A stretch of 64,000 nucleotides of DNA from Sediminicoccus rosea (GCF_033547095.1 NZ_CP137852.1:1357501-1421500), one strand, 5' to 3'; shown: positions 18,622 through 27,698, counted from the stretch's first letter. Notes: generated by a model not told the origin, from the letters alone. Numbers and translations are program-made.

Positions 18622-19593
18622 ATGAATGCATCCCGCCGCGCGCTGCTGGCCGCGCCTTCGCTCCTGCCGCTCACCGCGCGCGCCCAGGGCGCCTGGCCCG
18701 ACCGGCCAGTCCGCATCATCGTGCCCTTTCCGCCGGGCCAGGCGGCGGACATCTTCACCCGCCTCGTGGCGGACCAGCTCTCGCAGCGCTGGCCGCAGCG
18801 CGTGGTGGTGGAGAATCGCGGCGGCGGGGCCGGCGCGCCCGCGCTGGAAGCGGGCGCCCGCGCGGCCCCCGATGGCTACACGCTGATCGCCGGCACCTCG
18901 GGCACGCTCGGCGTCAATCCCTCCGTCCTGCCGCGCATCCCCTATGACGCGGAGCGTGACTTCGCCGCCATCACCAACATCGCCATGGTGCCGCTGCTGC
19001 TGGTGGCGCATCCCAGCTTCCCGGCCCGCACCGTGCAGGAGATGGCCGCCGCCGTGCGCGCCCGCCCGGGCGAGGTGAACATCGCCTCGGCCGGGCCGGC
19101 CACCAGCCAGCACATGGCGACGGAACTTCTGCAGCTTCGCACCGGCCTGCGCTTCAACATCGTGCATTATCGCGGCTCGGGCCCCGGCATGGCGGACCTG
19201 CTGGCCGGCAATGTGCCGCTGATGATGGACAGCGTGGCCAGCGCCCTGCCGCAGATCCAGGGCGGGCGGGTGCGCGCGCTGGCGGTGGCGCAGCCGCGCC
19301 GCGTTCCCCAGTTGCCCGATGTGCCGACCATCGCCGAGACGCTGGCACCCGGCTACGAGGCGGCGGGCTGGAGCGGCCTGGTTGCGCCCGCGGCGACGCC
19401 GGCCGAGATCATCCGCCGCATCTCCACCGATATCGGCGCCATCCTGCGCGACACGGCGATGCAGGAGCGCTTCCTCTCCATGGGCGCGATCGCCGATCCC
19501 GGCACGCCGGAGCAGTTCGCCGCCTTCATTCGCGCCGAGATCGTGAAGTGGCGCGAAGTGGCGCGCGCCGCGAATGTGCGGCTGGACGGCTGA
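18622..19593 (+). CDS. Bug/TctC-family periplasmic solute-binding receptor (2)
   Basis: A 323-residue Bug-family periplasmic receptor. The signal peptide (MNASRRALLAAPSLLPLTARA) is of Tat-like RR style and is followed by WPDRPVRIIVPFPPGQAADI, then 'PDGYTLIAGTSG' and 'VHYRGSGPGMADLLAGNV'. The ATG at 18622 has GGAGGA at 18608-18613, which decides the start. No permease genes accompany it. The divergent dehydrogenase of the tartrate/malate/isopropylmalate family suggests, by context only, that the ligand is a small hydroxy-carboxylate which that enzyme oxidises. Confidence 0.88.
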   Translation: MNASRRALLAAPSLLPLTARAQGAWPDRPVRIIVPFPPGQAADIFTRLVADQLSQRWPQRVVVENRGGGAGAPALEAGARAAPDGYTLIAGTSGTLGVNPSVLPRIPYDAERDFAAITNIAMVPLLLVAHPSFPARTVQEMAAAVRARPGEVNIASAGPATSQHMATELLQLRTGLRFNIVHYRGSGPGMADLLAGNVPLMMDSVASALPQIQGGRVRALAVAQPRRVPQLPDVPTIAETLAPGYEAAGWSGLVAPAATPAEIIRRISTDIGAILRDTAMQERFLSMGAIADPGTPEQFAAFIRAEIVKWREVARAANVRLDG

Positions 19594-19596
19594 GGC

Positions 19597-20676
19597 TCAG
19601 TCCGCTTCCAGCAGCCGGTCGATGTTGAGCGTGGAGCGCTGGCCGAGATCGGCGCCCCGCTCGCGCAGGAAGGCATCCATGGCGCGCCGTCCCTCATCCC
19701 GGAGCATGGTGAGGAAGGGCCATTCGGCATTGAGCTTGGAGGATGCGCCGAGCTCGGCCACGCGGTCGGAGCGGACGAGGTGCAGGCGCATGCTGGCCCA
19801 GTGCCGCGCCTCGGGATCGTCGATGCGCGCGGCGGCCCGGCGCAGCAGGGCGATCATCTCCAGCTCCTTCAGCAGGACGGCGTTGAAGGAGACCTCGTTC
19901 AGGCGGTTCAGGATATCGCGCGCGGCGCGCGGAATGCCCGGGCGCTGCACCGGGTTGATACCGACCAGGATGGTGTCGTCCGAGGTGCATTCGCGGATCA
20001 GGGGCGTCATGGTCGGGTTGCCGGCGAAGCCGCCATCCCAATAGCCGTCGCCCTCGATCTCCACCGCCTGAAACATCTGCGGCAGGCAGGCCGAGGCCAT
20101 CAGGACCTGGGGCGAGATCTCGGCGTTGCGGAAGACGCGGCCGCGCCCGGTGCGGACATTGGTGGCGGTGATGAAGAGCTTGATCGGCGCCGCCGAGAGT
20201 CGCCCGAAATCGAGGTTCTGGGCCAGGATCTCCTCCAGCGGGTTGCCGCCGCCGAAGGGCATGTCATAGGGCGAGAAGAGGCGCGACATCACGTCCATCG
20301 CCACATAGGCGGGCGAGGAATCGAGCGTCCAGCGATCGAGCATGATGTCGAGCGGGCCGCGCTTCAGCGGGCTCAGGGCCGCCGCGCGGGAGACACTGCG
20401 CCAGAACTTCTCCAGCGCCGCGCGCGCCCCCTCGGCGCCGCCCTCCGCATGGCCATCCGCCAGCACGGCGGCGTTCATCGCGCCGGCCGAGGTGCCGGAG
20501 ATCGCCTCGATCTTCAGCCAGTCCTCCTCCAGCAGGCGGTCCAACACGCCCCAGGTGAAGGCGCCGTGGCTGCCGCCGCCCTGCAGGCCGAGATCGATCA
20601 GCAGCGGATCGCGCCGTGACGGCTCGGGATTCGCGGGCTTCGGCTTGGCGGGCTGGCGCTTCGGGGATGTGGCCAT
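19597..20676 (-). CDS. Patatin-like phospholipase (RssA-like)
   Basis: A 359-residue patatin-family serine hydrolase with the oxyanion loop GLQGGGSHGAFTWG (residues 30-43), the nucleophile elbow GTSAG (61-65, Ser63) and the catalytic DGG with D214 (YWDGGFAGN), forming the Ser-Asp dyad. A Pro/Lys-rich N-terminal tail of about 23 residues precedes the hydrolase fold and there is no signal peptide, so it acts in the cytoplasm or on the inner membrane face. It probably cleaves phospholipid or other acyl esters. It follows the AI-2E-type transporter gene by 12 bases, probably in one transcript. A second, different patatin lies at 23964-25238. Confidence 0.88.
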   Translation of the reverse strand: MATSPKRQPAKPKPANPEPSRRDPLLIDLGLQGGGSHGAFTWGVLDRLLEEDWLKIEAISGTSAGAMNAAVLADGHAEGGAEGARAALEKFWRSVSRAAALSPLKRGPLDIMLDRWTLDSSPAYVAMDVMSRLFSPYDMPFGGGNPLEEILAQNLDFGRLSAAPIKLFITATNVRTGRGRVFRNAEISPQVLMASACLPQMFQAVEIEGDGYWDGGFAGNPTMTPLIRECTSDDTILVGINPVQRPGIPRAARDILNRLNEVSFNAVLLKELEMIALLRRAAARIDDPEARHWASMRLHLVRSDRVAELGASSKLNAEWPFLTMLRDEGRRAMDAFLRERGADLGQRSTLNIDRLLEAD

Positions 20677-20688
20677 GAAGTCCTCGTG

Positions 20689-21693
20689 TCAGGCAGGGCC
20701 GGGGTCGCGGCCGGAGAGCAGGTCGGCCACCCAGCGGGAGCGGGGGAATTGCTGGCAAATGGTCAGTGTCGCGATCAAGACCGGCACGCCGATGAAGGCG
20801 CCCGCGATGCCCCAGAGGAAGGAGCCGAGGAAGACGGCCAGCAGCACCATGAAGGAGGAGACGGCCAGCGTCTTCCCCGCCAGCAACGGCTCGATATAGC
20901 TGCCCGAGATGGTCTGGATCAGGTTCAGGCTGACGAAGACCACCAGCGCCACCTCCCAGGAGGCGAATTGCAGGATGGCGAAGATCGTGGGGAAGAGCGT
21001 GGCCACCAGCGGCCCGATGAAGGGGATGTAGTTCAGCACGAAGGCGATCACGCCCCATTCGGCCGCGAGGTCCAGGCCCATGAAGCTCGCGAAGCCCCAG
21101 ACGCAGAGGCCGGTGACCAGGCTCATGATGCTGCGGACCAGCATGTAGACGCGGAACTTCTGGGCTGTCACCGCCGCCGCGCGCAGCAGCGCGGCCGGCG
21201 TCTCGCCCGGCATGCGGGCCATCTGCCGTTGCACCACCTCCACCTCCAGCAGGCCGAGCACGAGGAAGACCACGGTCACGATGGTGAAGCTGACGATGCC
21301 CTGCAGCCGGCCCGTCACCTCCTGCGCGATCCGCACCAGCCAGCGTGTGTTGAAGTTCTCGGCGAAGACGCTTGCCACCTCGATTCCCTGCGCCGCGAGG
21401 AAGGCCAGCTTCTGCGTGTAGAGCATCTGCAGCTGCGCGGAATTGGTCACGACCCATTGCGCCACGCCGCCGAAGGCCCACGCGATCAGCAGCGCCATCC
21501 CCACCAGCGTGACCAGCGCCACCGCCATGGTGACGAGCATGGCGAGCGGGCCGGTGAGCAGCCCCGCGAGCCGCCGTTGCAAGGGCCAGACGAGCGCGAT
21601 GGCGAAGATGGCGAAGAGGATCGGCACGACGAGGGACTGCGCCAGCACCATGGCGCCCGCCACCAGGATCGCCGCGCAAAGGCCGAGCAGCAT
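20689..21693 (-). CDS. AI-2E family transporter (PerM/YdiK-type permease)
   Basis: A 334-residue polytopic membrane protein of the AI-2E transporter superfamily (formerly UPF0118). It has two N-terminal helices, an amphipathic central stretch, then three or more helices in the second half. Recognisable segments are GVIAFVLNYIPFIGPLVA, then NLIQTISGSYIEPLLAGKTL and FLGSFLWGIAGAFIGVPVLI, which match the conserved 'fiP.iGp' and 'G..lap.l.G..l.l.p' regions. Family members have been linked to autoinducer-2 export or to ion/proton exchange; the substrate here is open. The gene comes first in a two-gene unit with the patatin. Confidence 0.85.
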   Translation of the reverse strand: MLLGLCAAILVAGAMVLAQSLVVPILFAIFAIALVWPLQRRLAGLLTGPLAMLVTMAVALVTLVGMALLIAWAFGGVAQWVVTNSAQLQMLYTQKLAFLAAQGIEVASVFAENFNTRWLVRIAQEVTGRLQGIVSFTIVTVVFLVLGLLEVEVVQRQMARMPGETPAALLRAAAVTAQKFRVYMLVRSIMSLVTGLCVWGFASFMGLDLAAEWGVIAFVLNYIPFIGPLVATLFPTIFAILQFASWEVALVVFVSLNLIQTISGSYIEPLLAGKTLAVSSFMVLLAVFLGSFLWGIAGAFIGVPVLIATLTICQQFPRSRWVADLLSGRDPGPA

Positions 21694-21876
21694 GTCAGGT
21701 TCCTTTCGGCCGCATCATGCCACCGGCCAATCGCCTTCTCCTATCGCATGGCTGTTTCGCGCCGCACAACGGGCGGCCGCGGCCTGGGACGTCCGGTTCA
21801 GCGGCGGGACGGAGTTCCCTGGCTTCGCGGCCGGGCGGCGTGCATGATGACGGCCCAGAACCGAGGGAGACGCAAC

Positions 21877-22401
21877 ATGGGTGTGGAATTCGCCGCCGAA
21901 CGCCGCCTGCTGAGCGAGGAGGAGTTCGCCCCCGTCGTCAGCAGCCATTACCCGGAACTCGCGGCCCTGCCGCATGAGGATCTGGTCAGCCTCGCCCGCT
22001 GGCTGCGCGGCCAGCATGCCCGCGCGCGGGACATCATCCGCGGCCGGCGCCGGGTGCATCGCGGCAAGGCCGAGGCGCGCGGCACCGCCGCCGAGACGGC
22101 GAGCGACCGCGGCCTCCTCGAGAAGAAGCAGGTCTTCGCGCGCGGCCTGAAGCGCGTGAATGCCAGGCTGGCCGCCCTGCGGGCCGAGGCGAAGCGTGCC
22201 GAGGCGACGGCGGCGCTGCAAGCCGCGCTGGCGCGCCGCCAGGCCGCCCAGCCCCATCATCCCGGCGCGGGCGCGACGCCGGCCGCCGGGCCGGCCTCGC
22301 TGCCCAATGCGAAGCGCCGCGGCATCATCACGGGCGGGCGCGTGGGCAGCGTCTCCCAGGCCGGGCGCAACGCGCAGGCGGCGCGCGACGCGCGGGGCTG
22401 A
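21877..22401 (+). CDS. Hypothetical charged coiled-coil protein
   Basis: A 174-residue, very basic protein (many Arg/Ala/Glu) without membrane segments. The N-terminal 60 residues (EEEFAPVVSSHYPEL, LPHEDLVSLARWLRGQHARA) look like a small helical domain. The centre (about 80-130) is a predicted coiled coil (KRVNARLAALRAEAKRAEA) and the tail is Gly/Arg-rich. I do not recognise a named family. The ATG at 21877 has GAGGGAGA 6-7 bases upstream, a good ribosome site; the ATGs at 21844 and 21847 lack one. It stands alone, divergent from the transporter and convergent with bdhA. A nucleic-acid-binding role would fit the composition but is a guess. Confidence 0.6.
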   Translation: MGVEFAAERRLLSEEEFAPVVSSHYPELAALPHEDLVSLARWLRGQHARARDIIRGRRRVHRGKAEARGTAAETASDRGLLEKKQVFARGLKRVNARLAALRAEAKRAEATAALQAALARRQAAQPHHPGAGATPAAGPASLPNAKRRGIITGGRVGSVSQAGRNAQAARDARG

Positions 22402-22407
22402 GCGCCG

Positions 22408-22427
22408 GCGGCCCCAGCGGGGGCCGC
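22408..22427. terminator. Hairpin between convergent genes
   Basis: GCGGCCCC (22408-22415) and GGGGCCGC (22420-22427) form an 8-bp stem with an AGCG loop. It lies 7 bases after one stop codon and abuts the bdhA stop on the other strand. A bidirectional terminator or 3' stabiliser is likely; there is no T-run. Confidence 0.45.
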
Positions 22428-23206
22428 TACTGCATGAACCATCCATGGCTCACCACCAGCGACTGGCCGGTGAGCGCGTTGGAGCCGAAGCTGGCGAAGA
22501 AGAGCGCCGTCTCCGCCACATCCTGGACCGTGGTGAATTCCCCATCCACGGTCTCCTTCAGCATGATGTTCTTCACCACCTCCGCCTCGGAGATGCCGAA
22601 TTCCTTGGCCTGCTCGGGGATCTGCTTCTCCACCAGCGGCGTGCGCACGAAGCCCGGGCAGATGACGTTGGCGCGCACGCCATGCTTGGCGCCTTCCTTC
22701 GCGACCGTCTTGGCGAGGCCAATCAGCCCATGCTTGGCGGTGACATAGGGCGCCTTGAGCTGCGACGCCTCCTTCGAATGCACCGAGCCCATGTAGATGA
22801 TGCTGCCGCCGCCCGGCCGCGTGTACATGTGGCGCAGCACCGCGCGCGTGGTGAGGAAGGCGCCGTCCAGATGGATGGCGAGAAGCTGCTTCCACTTGTC
22901 GAAGGGGAACTCGTCGAGCGGCGAGACGACCTGGATGCCGGCATTGCTCACCAGCACGTCGATGCGGCCGAACTTCGCCAGCGCCTCGGCGACGCCCGCC
23001 TCCACCTGCGCCTCGTTCGTCACGTCCATCGCGACGCCGATCGCGCGATCCGTCCCGCCCATCTCGAGCGCCGCCGCATCGGCCGCGGCCTTGTTGAGGT
23101 CCGCGATGACGACCTTGGCCCCCTCGCGCGCGAAGGTGGCGGCGATCTCCTTGCCGATGCCGCTCGCGGCCCCGGTGACGACGGCGACCTTGTCCTGCAT
23201 CCGCAT
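22427..23206 (-). CDS. bdhA: 3-hydroxybutyrate dehydrogenase
   Basis: A 259-residue classical short-chain dehydrogenase with cofactor loop TGAASGIG (11-18), NAG (88-90), and the catalytic triad S141, Y154 and K158 (APYVTAKHG). The extended C-terminal block [20 protein letters not shown], then [21 protein letters not shown], is specific to D-3-hydroxybutyrate dehydrogenases. It interconverts D-3-hydroxybutyrate and acetoacetate with NAD(H), linking PHB turnover to central metabolism. It is third in a tight operon with acetoacetate decarboxylase (2-base gap) and a patatin. The upstream gene supplies the competing fate of acetoacetate. A start three codons in, at MQDK, is possible. Confidence 0.93.
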   Translation of the reverse strand: MRMQDKVAVVTGAASGIGKEIAATFAREGAKVVIADLNKAAADAAALEMGGTDRAIGVAMDVTNEAQVEAGVAEALAKFGRIDVLVSNAGIQVVSPLDEFPFDKWKQLLAIHLDGAFLTTRAVLRHMYTRPGGGSIIYMGSVHSKEASQLKAPYVTAKHGLIGLAKTVAKEGAKHGVRANVICPGFVRTPLVEKQIPEQAKEFGISEAEVVKNIMLKETVDGEFTTVQDVAETALFFASFGSNALTGQSLVVSHGWFMQ

Positions 23207-23208
23207 GG

Positions 23209-23961
23209 TCAGCTTTCCTTTCCAGGGTTGAGGTAGTCATGCACGACCCGGCCCAGCCCGAGCGTGAGGTCCGCCAGGATATGCGTGGCCGAGACGATCT
23301 CCAGCACCGGCAACTCCGCCACCGGCGCCAGCGCATGCGGCATGAGGGAGAGCGCGCCGGGGCCGGTCCAGGCGCCCTTCAGCGTCACATTCTCCAGCGT
23401 GTATTCGACCAGCTCGCAGATGCGGGGGGTGCCGTCCACATGCGGGATGATCTTCAGCAGGAAATTCGGCGTGAGCATGGAGGCCAGCACCGCCGCGTGA
23501 TCCGCCTGCTGGTGCTTGAATCCCATGGTGCCGGTCGCGATGCGCACCGGCCCGTAGTCCAGCGTGCCGATCAGCGTGTCCACCTCGGCCTTCAGGCGTG
23601 GCTCCGCCAGCTTCTTGGGGAAGCCCCAGAGCTCGCGCCCACCTGCGATCGGCCCCTCATCGTTGAGGAACATGCAATGGGTGTAGCCGCCATGCCGCCC
23701 CTGGAAGGAGACGGGGATCACCTGGCCGCTCTCGGTGTAATCGCCGAAGCCGGTGGAGTTCGGCATGCGGATGAATTCGTATTTCACCAGCGGCGCGTCG
23801 ATCATCAGCGGCTCCGGCACCAGGGCACGCAGCTTCTCCGGGTCCGTCCGGTAGGTGATGATAAGGTATTCGCGATCCACGAAGCGGTAGGGCCCGGGCG
23901 GATAAGCCGGGCTCGTCAGCGGCATCGCGAAGGCTTTCGCCCGCACGTCATCCTCGTTCAT
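23209..23961 (-). CDS. adc: Acetoacetate decarboxylase
   Basis: A 250-residue Adc that decarboxylates acetoacetate to acetone and CO2 through a Schiff base. The active-site segment [15 protein letters not shown] carries K116/K117 (the reactive Lys and its perturbing neighbour), and E77 sits in [12 protein letters not shown]. Length and the N-terminal [20 protein letters not shown] are standard. The ATG at 23961 is 2 bases after the patatin stop and begins the conserved protein, so in-frame extension into the patatin gene is rejected. With bdhA downstream and a patatin upstream, the operon looks like a PHB/ketone-body degradation unit. Confidence 0.94.
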   Translation of the reverse strand: MNEDDVRAKAFAMPLTSPAYPPGPYRFVDREYLIITYRTDPEKLRALVPEPLMIDAPLVKYEFIRMPNSTGFGDYTESGQVIPVSFQGRHGGYTHCMFLNDEGPIAGGRELWGFPKKLAEPRLKAEVDTLIGTLDYGPVRIATGTMGFKHQQADHAAVLASMLTPNFLLKIIPHVDGTPRICELVEYTLENVTLKGAWTGPGALSLMPHALAPVAELPVLEIVSATHILADLTLGLGRVVHDYLNPGKES

Positions 23962-23963
23962 CG

Positions 23964-25238
23964 TCAGACCTCTCCCTGGTCGGTGGGGGCGCGGGGCGGG
24001 ATGTCCTGCGTGTGGTGGAAATCGAAGGCCTGGAAATGCACGTCGCCTGGCGGCCGCTGGAAGATCTCCGGGTGGCTCAGGGCGAGCTGCGCATCGGCCA
24101 GGCCTGTCTGCCAGTGCTCGACCATGCTGCGGCGGGAGAAGTTGTAGTCCTTCGAATCCGCCTCGTAGGAGGGTGAGCGGTAGATCAGTTGCACGACGTT
24201 GTAGACTTTCCGGTCGGCGAATTCGCGCAGCATCCGCCCCTCCTCCGTCTGGCAGGCTTCGGGCGGCACGTCGCGCAGCAGCACGCTCAGCGCGCCGCGG
24301 ATATTCTGCAGGTGCTTGAGGTGGTCCGTGCTGGCGCGGGTGCGGCTGGAGAACTGGATCTCCTTCTGCCGCACCGCGACCTCCGTGAGGTCCCGCGGCA
24401 ATTCGCCGCGCGCGCTCCAGAGATCCACCTGGAAGGCCAGCGTGTCCCGCCGCTTGCGCGCCTCCACCAACCATTGCAGCGGCGTGTTGGAGACGAGCCC
24501 GCCATCCCAGTAGTACTCGCCGTCGATCTCGACCGCGGGAAAGCCGGGCGGCAGCGCGCCGCTGGCGAGGATGTGCTCGGCGCGGATCCTGTCGGTCTCG
24601 CTGTCGAAATAGGTGAAGTTGCCGGTGCGGACATTCACGGCGCCCACGCTGAACCGCATCTCACCCGAATTGATGCGGTCGAAATCCACCAGCGATTCCA
24701 GCGTCGCCTTCAGCTTGCTCGTGTCATAGAAGCTGGTCGCGCCCTCGCTGCCCGGGATCTGCGCGAAGGGCGGCGGGAAGCGCGGCTCGAAGAAGCCGGG
24801 CGCGCCCGTCACCAGCGCCTGCGCGGCGCCCCAGCGGTCCATCGCCTGGTGCAGGATGTTGCCGGCCTTGGGCGGCGTGTCGCCGAACAGGGCGCGCGTC
24901 AGGTTGGAGATGGGGCGCTCGGTCACCGTCTCCCAGAAGGCATGCAGCTGTGCCACGCGCCGCTCGGGCGGGTTGCCGGCGATGAGTGCGGCGTTGATCG
25001 CGCCGATGGAAATGCCGACCACCCAATTGGGCATCACCCGCGCCGCGGCCAGCGCCTCATACACGCCGCCCTGATAGGCACCGAGCGCGCCGCCGCCTTG
25101 CAGAAGCAGGGCCACACAGGGAAAGCCCTGCGGCGTGACCACGGCGGGCGCGGCCTGAGCGGGCGCGCTTAGGGCGGGTGAGCTACGGGCTGGCGGTTCG
25201 GCGGGGGCTTTGCGCTTTCGGCCGGGCGCAGTGGCCAT
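23964..25238 (-). CDS. Patatin-like phospholipase, DUF3734 type
   Basis: A 424-residue patatin-family hydrolase with oxyanion loop [15 protein letters not shown], nucleophile elbow GISIG (75-79, Ser77) and [11 protein letters not shown] for the catalytic Asp. The C-terminal third ([20 protein letters not shown], then [14 protein letters not shown]) is the DUF3734 extension found on patatins that sit beside bdhA/adc genes. The first 40 residues are a Pro/Ala/Lys-rich linker, not a signal peptide. The ATG at 25238 (AAGGAT upstream) is preferred over a longer frame from 25295. It heads the operon patatin-adc-bdhA (gaps of 2 and 2 bases). Context suggests it acts on PHB-granule lipid or on a hydroxybutyrate ester, but this is not proven. 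Confidence 0.87.
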   Translation of the reverse strand: MATAPGRKRKAPAEPPARSSPALSAPAQAAPAVVTPQGFPCVALLLQGGGALGAYQGGVYEALAAARVMPNWVVGISIGAINAALIAGNPPERRVAQLHAFWETVTERPISNLTRALFGDTPPKAGNILHQAMDRWGAAQALVTGAPGFFEPRFPPPFAQIPGSEGATSFYDTSKLKATLESLVDFDRINSGEMRFSVGAVNVRTGNFTYFDSETDRIRAEHILASGALPPGFPAVEIDGEYYWDGGLVSNTPLQWLVEARKRRDTLAFQVDLWSARGELPRDLTEVAVRQKEIQFSSRTRASTDHLKHLQNIRGALSVLLRDVPPEACQTEEGRMLREFADRKVYNVVQLIYRSPSYEADSKDYNFSRRSMVEHWQTGLADAQLALSHPEIFQRPPGDVHFQAFDFHHTQDIPPRAPTDQGEV

Positions 25239-25309
25239 GGGGTGATCCTTACCTGCGAGGGAAAGGATTGAGGCATGGCCACCGCCAAATGTCACGGCGC
25301 GATCCGGCG

Positions 25310-26062
25310 TCAGCCGTGTGAAACCAGCTCCGGGTTCGGCGTGGCATAGACATCGCCGCTATTGGCCTCGGCCGGCAGGTCGCGAAGCCATGCGGCCATG
25401 GCGTCCGCATCCACCGCCCGCGAGAATTCCCAGCGCATGCTCTCGCCGAGGCAGGCGTTGAAATGCGTGAGGCCGAGTGCGGTCAGCCGCTCGATGCAGG
25501 CATGCGCCACACCGCGCTGGATGGTGGTGAACTCGAAGGAGAGCGCGCGGGGCGGGCGGGAGAGGCCGGCCAGCACCTCCGCCTCCCAGCCCTCCACATC
25601 GATCTTCACGAAATCCGGCATGCCATGCGCGGCGATCAGGGCGTCCAGCGTGGTTCGGGGCAGGGGGATCTCGGCGTCCCACACTTGGCCCTCCCAGCCG
25701 GGGGCGCCCTGGGCGGCGGCGATGAAATCGGCGCTGGCCGTGGCGACGGTCGGGTTGGCGCTGTTCAGCCGCAGCACCGCCTCGCCCGCCGTGGCGCCAA
25801 TCAGCGCGGGCACCAGCGTGAAGCCGGGCGCATCGCGGAACAGCAGCCGCAGTGCACGGCCAAGGCGCGGCTGTGGTTCGACGGCGACGACGCGCGCGCC
25901 GATGCGCAGGAAGCTCGCCGCGCGGTCCCCCACATGGCAGCCGACATCGAAGGCGAGGTCGCCCACGCCCAGGAAGCGCCGGTAGAAACCATCCAGCAGC
26001 GGCTGCCGTCCGGGCGCGTGATAGAGGCGCAGGCTGCGGCCGATCGCCGCGGCGTGGGTCAC
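25310..26062 (-). CDS. FkbM-family SAM-dependent methyltransferase
   Basis: A 250-residue Rossmann methyltransferase of the FkbM group. The SAM-binding motif I is AFDVGCHVGDRAASFL (about residues 36-51) followed by acidic motif VVAVEPQPRL; the family-defining FVKIDVEGWEAEVL lies near residue 150. FkbM proteins usually O-methylate sugars or polyketides, but many stand-alone members have no known target. The start is GTG 26062, overlapping the stop of the upstream VOC gene (GTGA), so it is translationally coupled as the last gene of a GST-VOC-FkbM unit. Confidence 0.85.
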   Translation of the reverse strand: MTHAAAIGRSLRLYHAPGRQPLLDGFYRRFLGVGDLAFDVGCHVGDRAASFLRIGARVVAVEPQPRLGRALRLLFRDAPGFTLVPALIGATAGEAVLRLNSANPTVATASADFIAAAQGAPGWEGQVWDAEIPLPRTTLDALIAAHGMPDFVKIDVEGWEAEVLAGLSRPPRALSFEFTTIQRGVAHACIERLTALGLTHFNACLGESMRWEFSRAVDADAMAAWLRDLPAEANSGDVYATPNPELVSHG

Positions 26063-26955
26063 GGGTGGAAGACCAACGCGGCACCGGCGGCATGGGCGGG
26101 CGGCACCATCAGCGCGCCGCCGGGCAGTTCCACCAGCGGCAGGTGGCCGAGCAGGCGGCGCACCGCCGCATTGCCGTCGCTGGTCTGCACCCAGAAGCCC
26201 GCCATGAAGGGCAGGTCGGGGATGGTGACACCCGGCAGCGTCGCGGGCAGATCCTCTGGTGCGCAGATCGAGACGCGGGTCTCCATGGCCGGCGCCTGCG
26301 GCCCGGCGACGCCGGCGCCGCCAGGGAAGCGCAGCAGGAAGCCGCCCGCGCCGCGCGGCTCGATGACCAGGCCGGTCAGCTTGGAAAGGCGGCCCGCCGT
26401 CACCGCCGGCTCCGCGCTGACCAGCAGCAGTTCTGTCAGGGCCACCGCCTGGTTGGCGTGGTCCATCCAGCGTTCCTGCCAGATCAGCTCGGGCGTGTGG
26501 TGGGTGATGAGTTGCAGCCGGCCCTCCGGCGCATCGGGGTAGGGCAGGCGGGAGAATTTCGCGCGCGGCCCGTCCGGCTTGTCCACCGGGCGCTCGAGAT
26601 GCGCCACACCGGGGATAGGAATGCCCGCGCGGCGCATGCGGGCGAGATTGGCCTCCGCGTCATCCATGCCCATGGCGAGGATGTGCAGCCCTTCATAGCG
26701 ACTGATGAACCTGGACAGGCCATTGTCGAAGCGGCCGGGCTCCAGGATCGCCAGCAGCTCGATATAGCCGTGCTTCAGGAAGGCGCAGCGATTCCCGGTG
26801 GCGTAGAGCTCGACTGGCTTTTCGGGCGTGGGCCGCCCCGATTGCTGCGCGATGGGCGAGAGCGAGAAGCCCAGCGCCTCGAATTGCGCCGTCATCGGCC
26901 CGAGCTGCTGCGCGCAGATCCCGACGTGATCGAGCGCGAGGGCGGTGCTGGTCAT
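26059..26955 (-). CDS. VOC-superfamily (glyoxalase-like) protein, two-domain
   Basis: A 298-residue protein starting with the vicinal-oxygen-chelate pattern ALDHVGICAQQLGPMTAQFE. A second metal-site type His appears in EGLHILAMGMDD and a third in LQLITHHTPELIW. Length and internal repetition suggest two tandem VOC modules, as in Glyoxalase_3-like proteins. VOC enzymes bind a divalent metal and act as lyases, isomerases, dioxygenases or glutathione transferases; the substrate is unknown. A GST directly upstream (4-base overlap) suggests glutathione-linked detoxification, by context only. A second, shorter VOC protein lies at 62072-62710. Confidence 0.78.
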   Translation of the reverse strand: MTSTALALDHVGICAQQLGPMTAQFEALGFSLSPIAQQSGRPTPEKPVELYATGNRCAFLKHGYIELLAILEPGRFDNGLSRFISRYEGLHILAMGMDDAEANLARMRRAGIPIPGVAHLERPVDKPDGPRAKFSRLPYPDAPEGRLQLITHHTPELIWQERWMDHANQAVALTELLLVSAEPAVTAGRLSKLTGLVIEPRGAGGFLLRFPGGAGVAGPQAPAMETRVSICAPEDLPATLPGVTIPDLPFMAGFWVQTSDGNAAVRRLLGHLPLVELPGGALMVPPAHAAGAALVFHP

Positions 26956-27614
26956 GCCGGATCCTCGTATTTGGGCAGCAGCCACTCCTTGGGTTCCGCC
27001 ATGGCACCGCGATACCAATCCTCCACCAGAGGATGCGCGCGCACCGCCGCCATGTAGGTCTGGCTCGTCGCGGAGAGCTCCGGCTGCCAGGTGAGGAAGC
27101 GGGCCACCACCGGCGCATACATGACATCCGGGATGGTGAAGGCGTCGCCCATCAGGAAGGGCCCGCCATGGAGGGCCAGCGCCTCGGCCCAGATCGCCTC
27201 GACGCGGGCGATATCGGCCAGCGCGCCGGGAGTGCGGCCGCGGCCGGGGAAGCTGCGGCCGAGATTCATCGGCATCGCCATGCGCAGCTCGCGGAAACCC
27301 GCATGCATCTCGCTCGCGATGCTGCGCGCATGGGCGCGGGCCTTGCGCTCCGCCGGCCAGAGCGCTGGGGCGAATTCCGCGCAGTATTCGGCGATGGCCA
27401 GGCTCTCCCAGATGCGGGCGCCCTGATGCTCCAGATAGGGGACAAGGCCGCTCGGCGAATTCTCCTGCACGGCGGGGCTGCCCTTGCCGCCGGTGCCGGC
27501 GAGCGGGAGCACCACCTCCTCGACGTCGAGCCCGGCCAGCTTCACGGCCAGCCAGCCGCGCAACGACCAGGAGGAATAGCGGCGATTGCCGATGAAGAGG
27601 CGACCTTCGGCCAT
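26952..27614 (-). CDS. Glutathione S-transferase family protein
   Basis: A 220-residue cytosolic GST. The N-terminal thioredoxin-like domain has the start LFIGNRRYSSWSLRGWLAVK (Ser-rich active-site turn as in zeta/theta-like bacterial GSTs), the cis-Pro segment SGLVPYLE and the glutathione-binding WESLAIAEYCAE. An all-helical C-domain follows with the N-capping box GDAFTIPDVMYAPV. The ATG at 27614 is preferred over one 36 bases upstream because an AGGGA ribosome site precedes it. It opens a three-gene coupled unit (GST, VOC, FkbM). It conjugates or isomerises electrophiles with glutathione; the substrate is unknown. Confidence 0.88.
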   Translation of the reverse strand: MAEGRLFIGNRRYSSWSLRGWLAVKLAGLDVEEVVLPLAGTGGKGSPAVQENSPSGLVPYLEHQGARIWESLAIAEYCAEFAPALWPAERKARAHARSIASEMHAGFRELRMAMPMNLGRSFPGRGRTPGALADIARVEAIWAEALALHGGPFLMGDAFTIPDVMYAPVVARFLTWQPELSATSQTYMAAVRAHPLVEDWYRGAMAEPKEWLLPKYEDPA

Positions 27615-27674
27615 GGTGTTGTCCCTGATTCCGTGGCCGCTTTTTCGCACGCGCGCGAAAGGCTGGCGACACCC

Positions 27675-27695
27675 CCTTGGCTCCCGTTACCAAGG
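27675..27695 (+). promoter_or_regulatory. Hairpin overlapping the envC-like ribosome site
   Basis: CCTTGG (27675-27680) and CCAAGG (27690-27695) form a 6-bp stem with a 9-base loop. The right arm contains the only AAGG Shine-Dalgarno-like sequence, 3 bases before the GTG at 27699. If folded it would hide the start region, so it could lower or control translation. Confidence 0.3.
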
Positions 27696-27698
27696 CGC

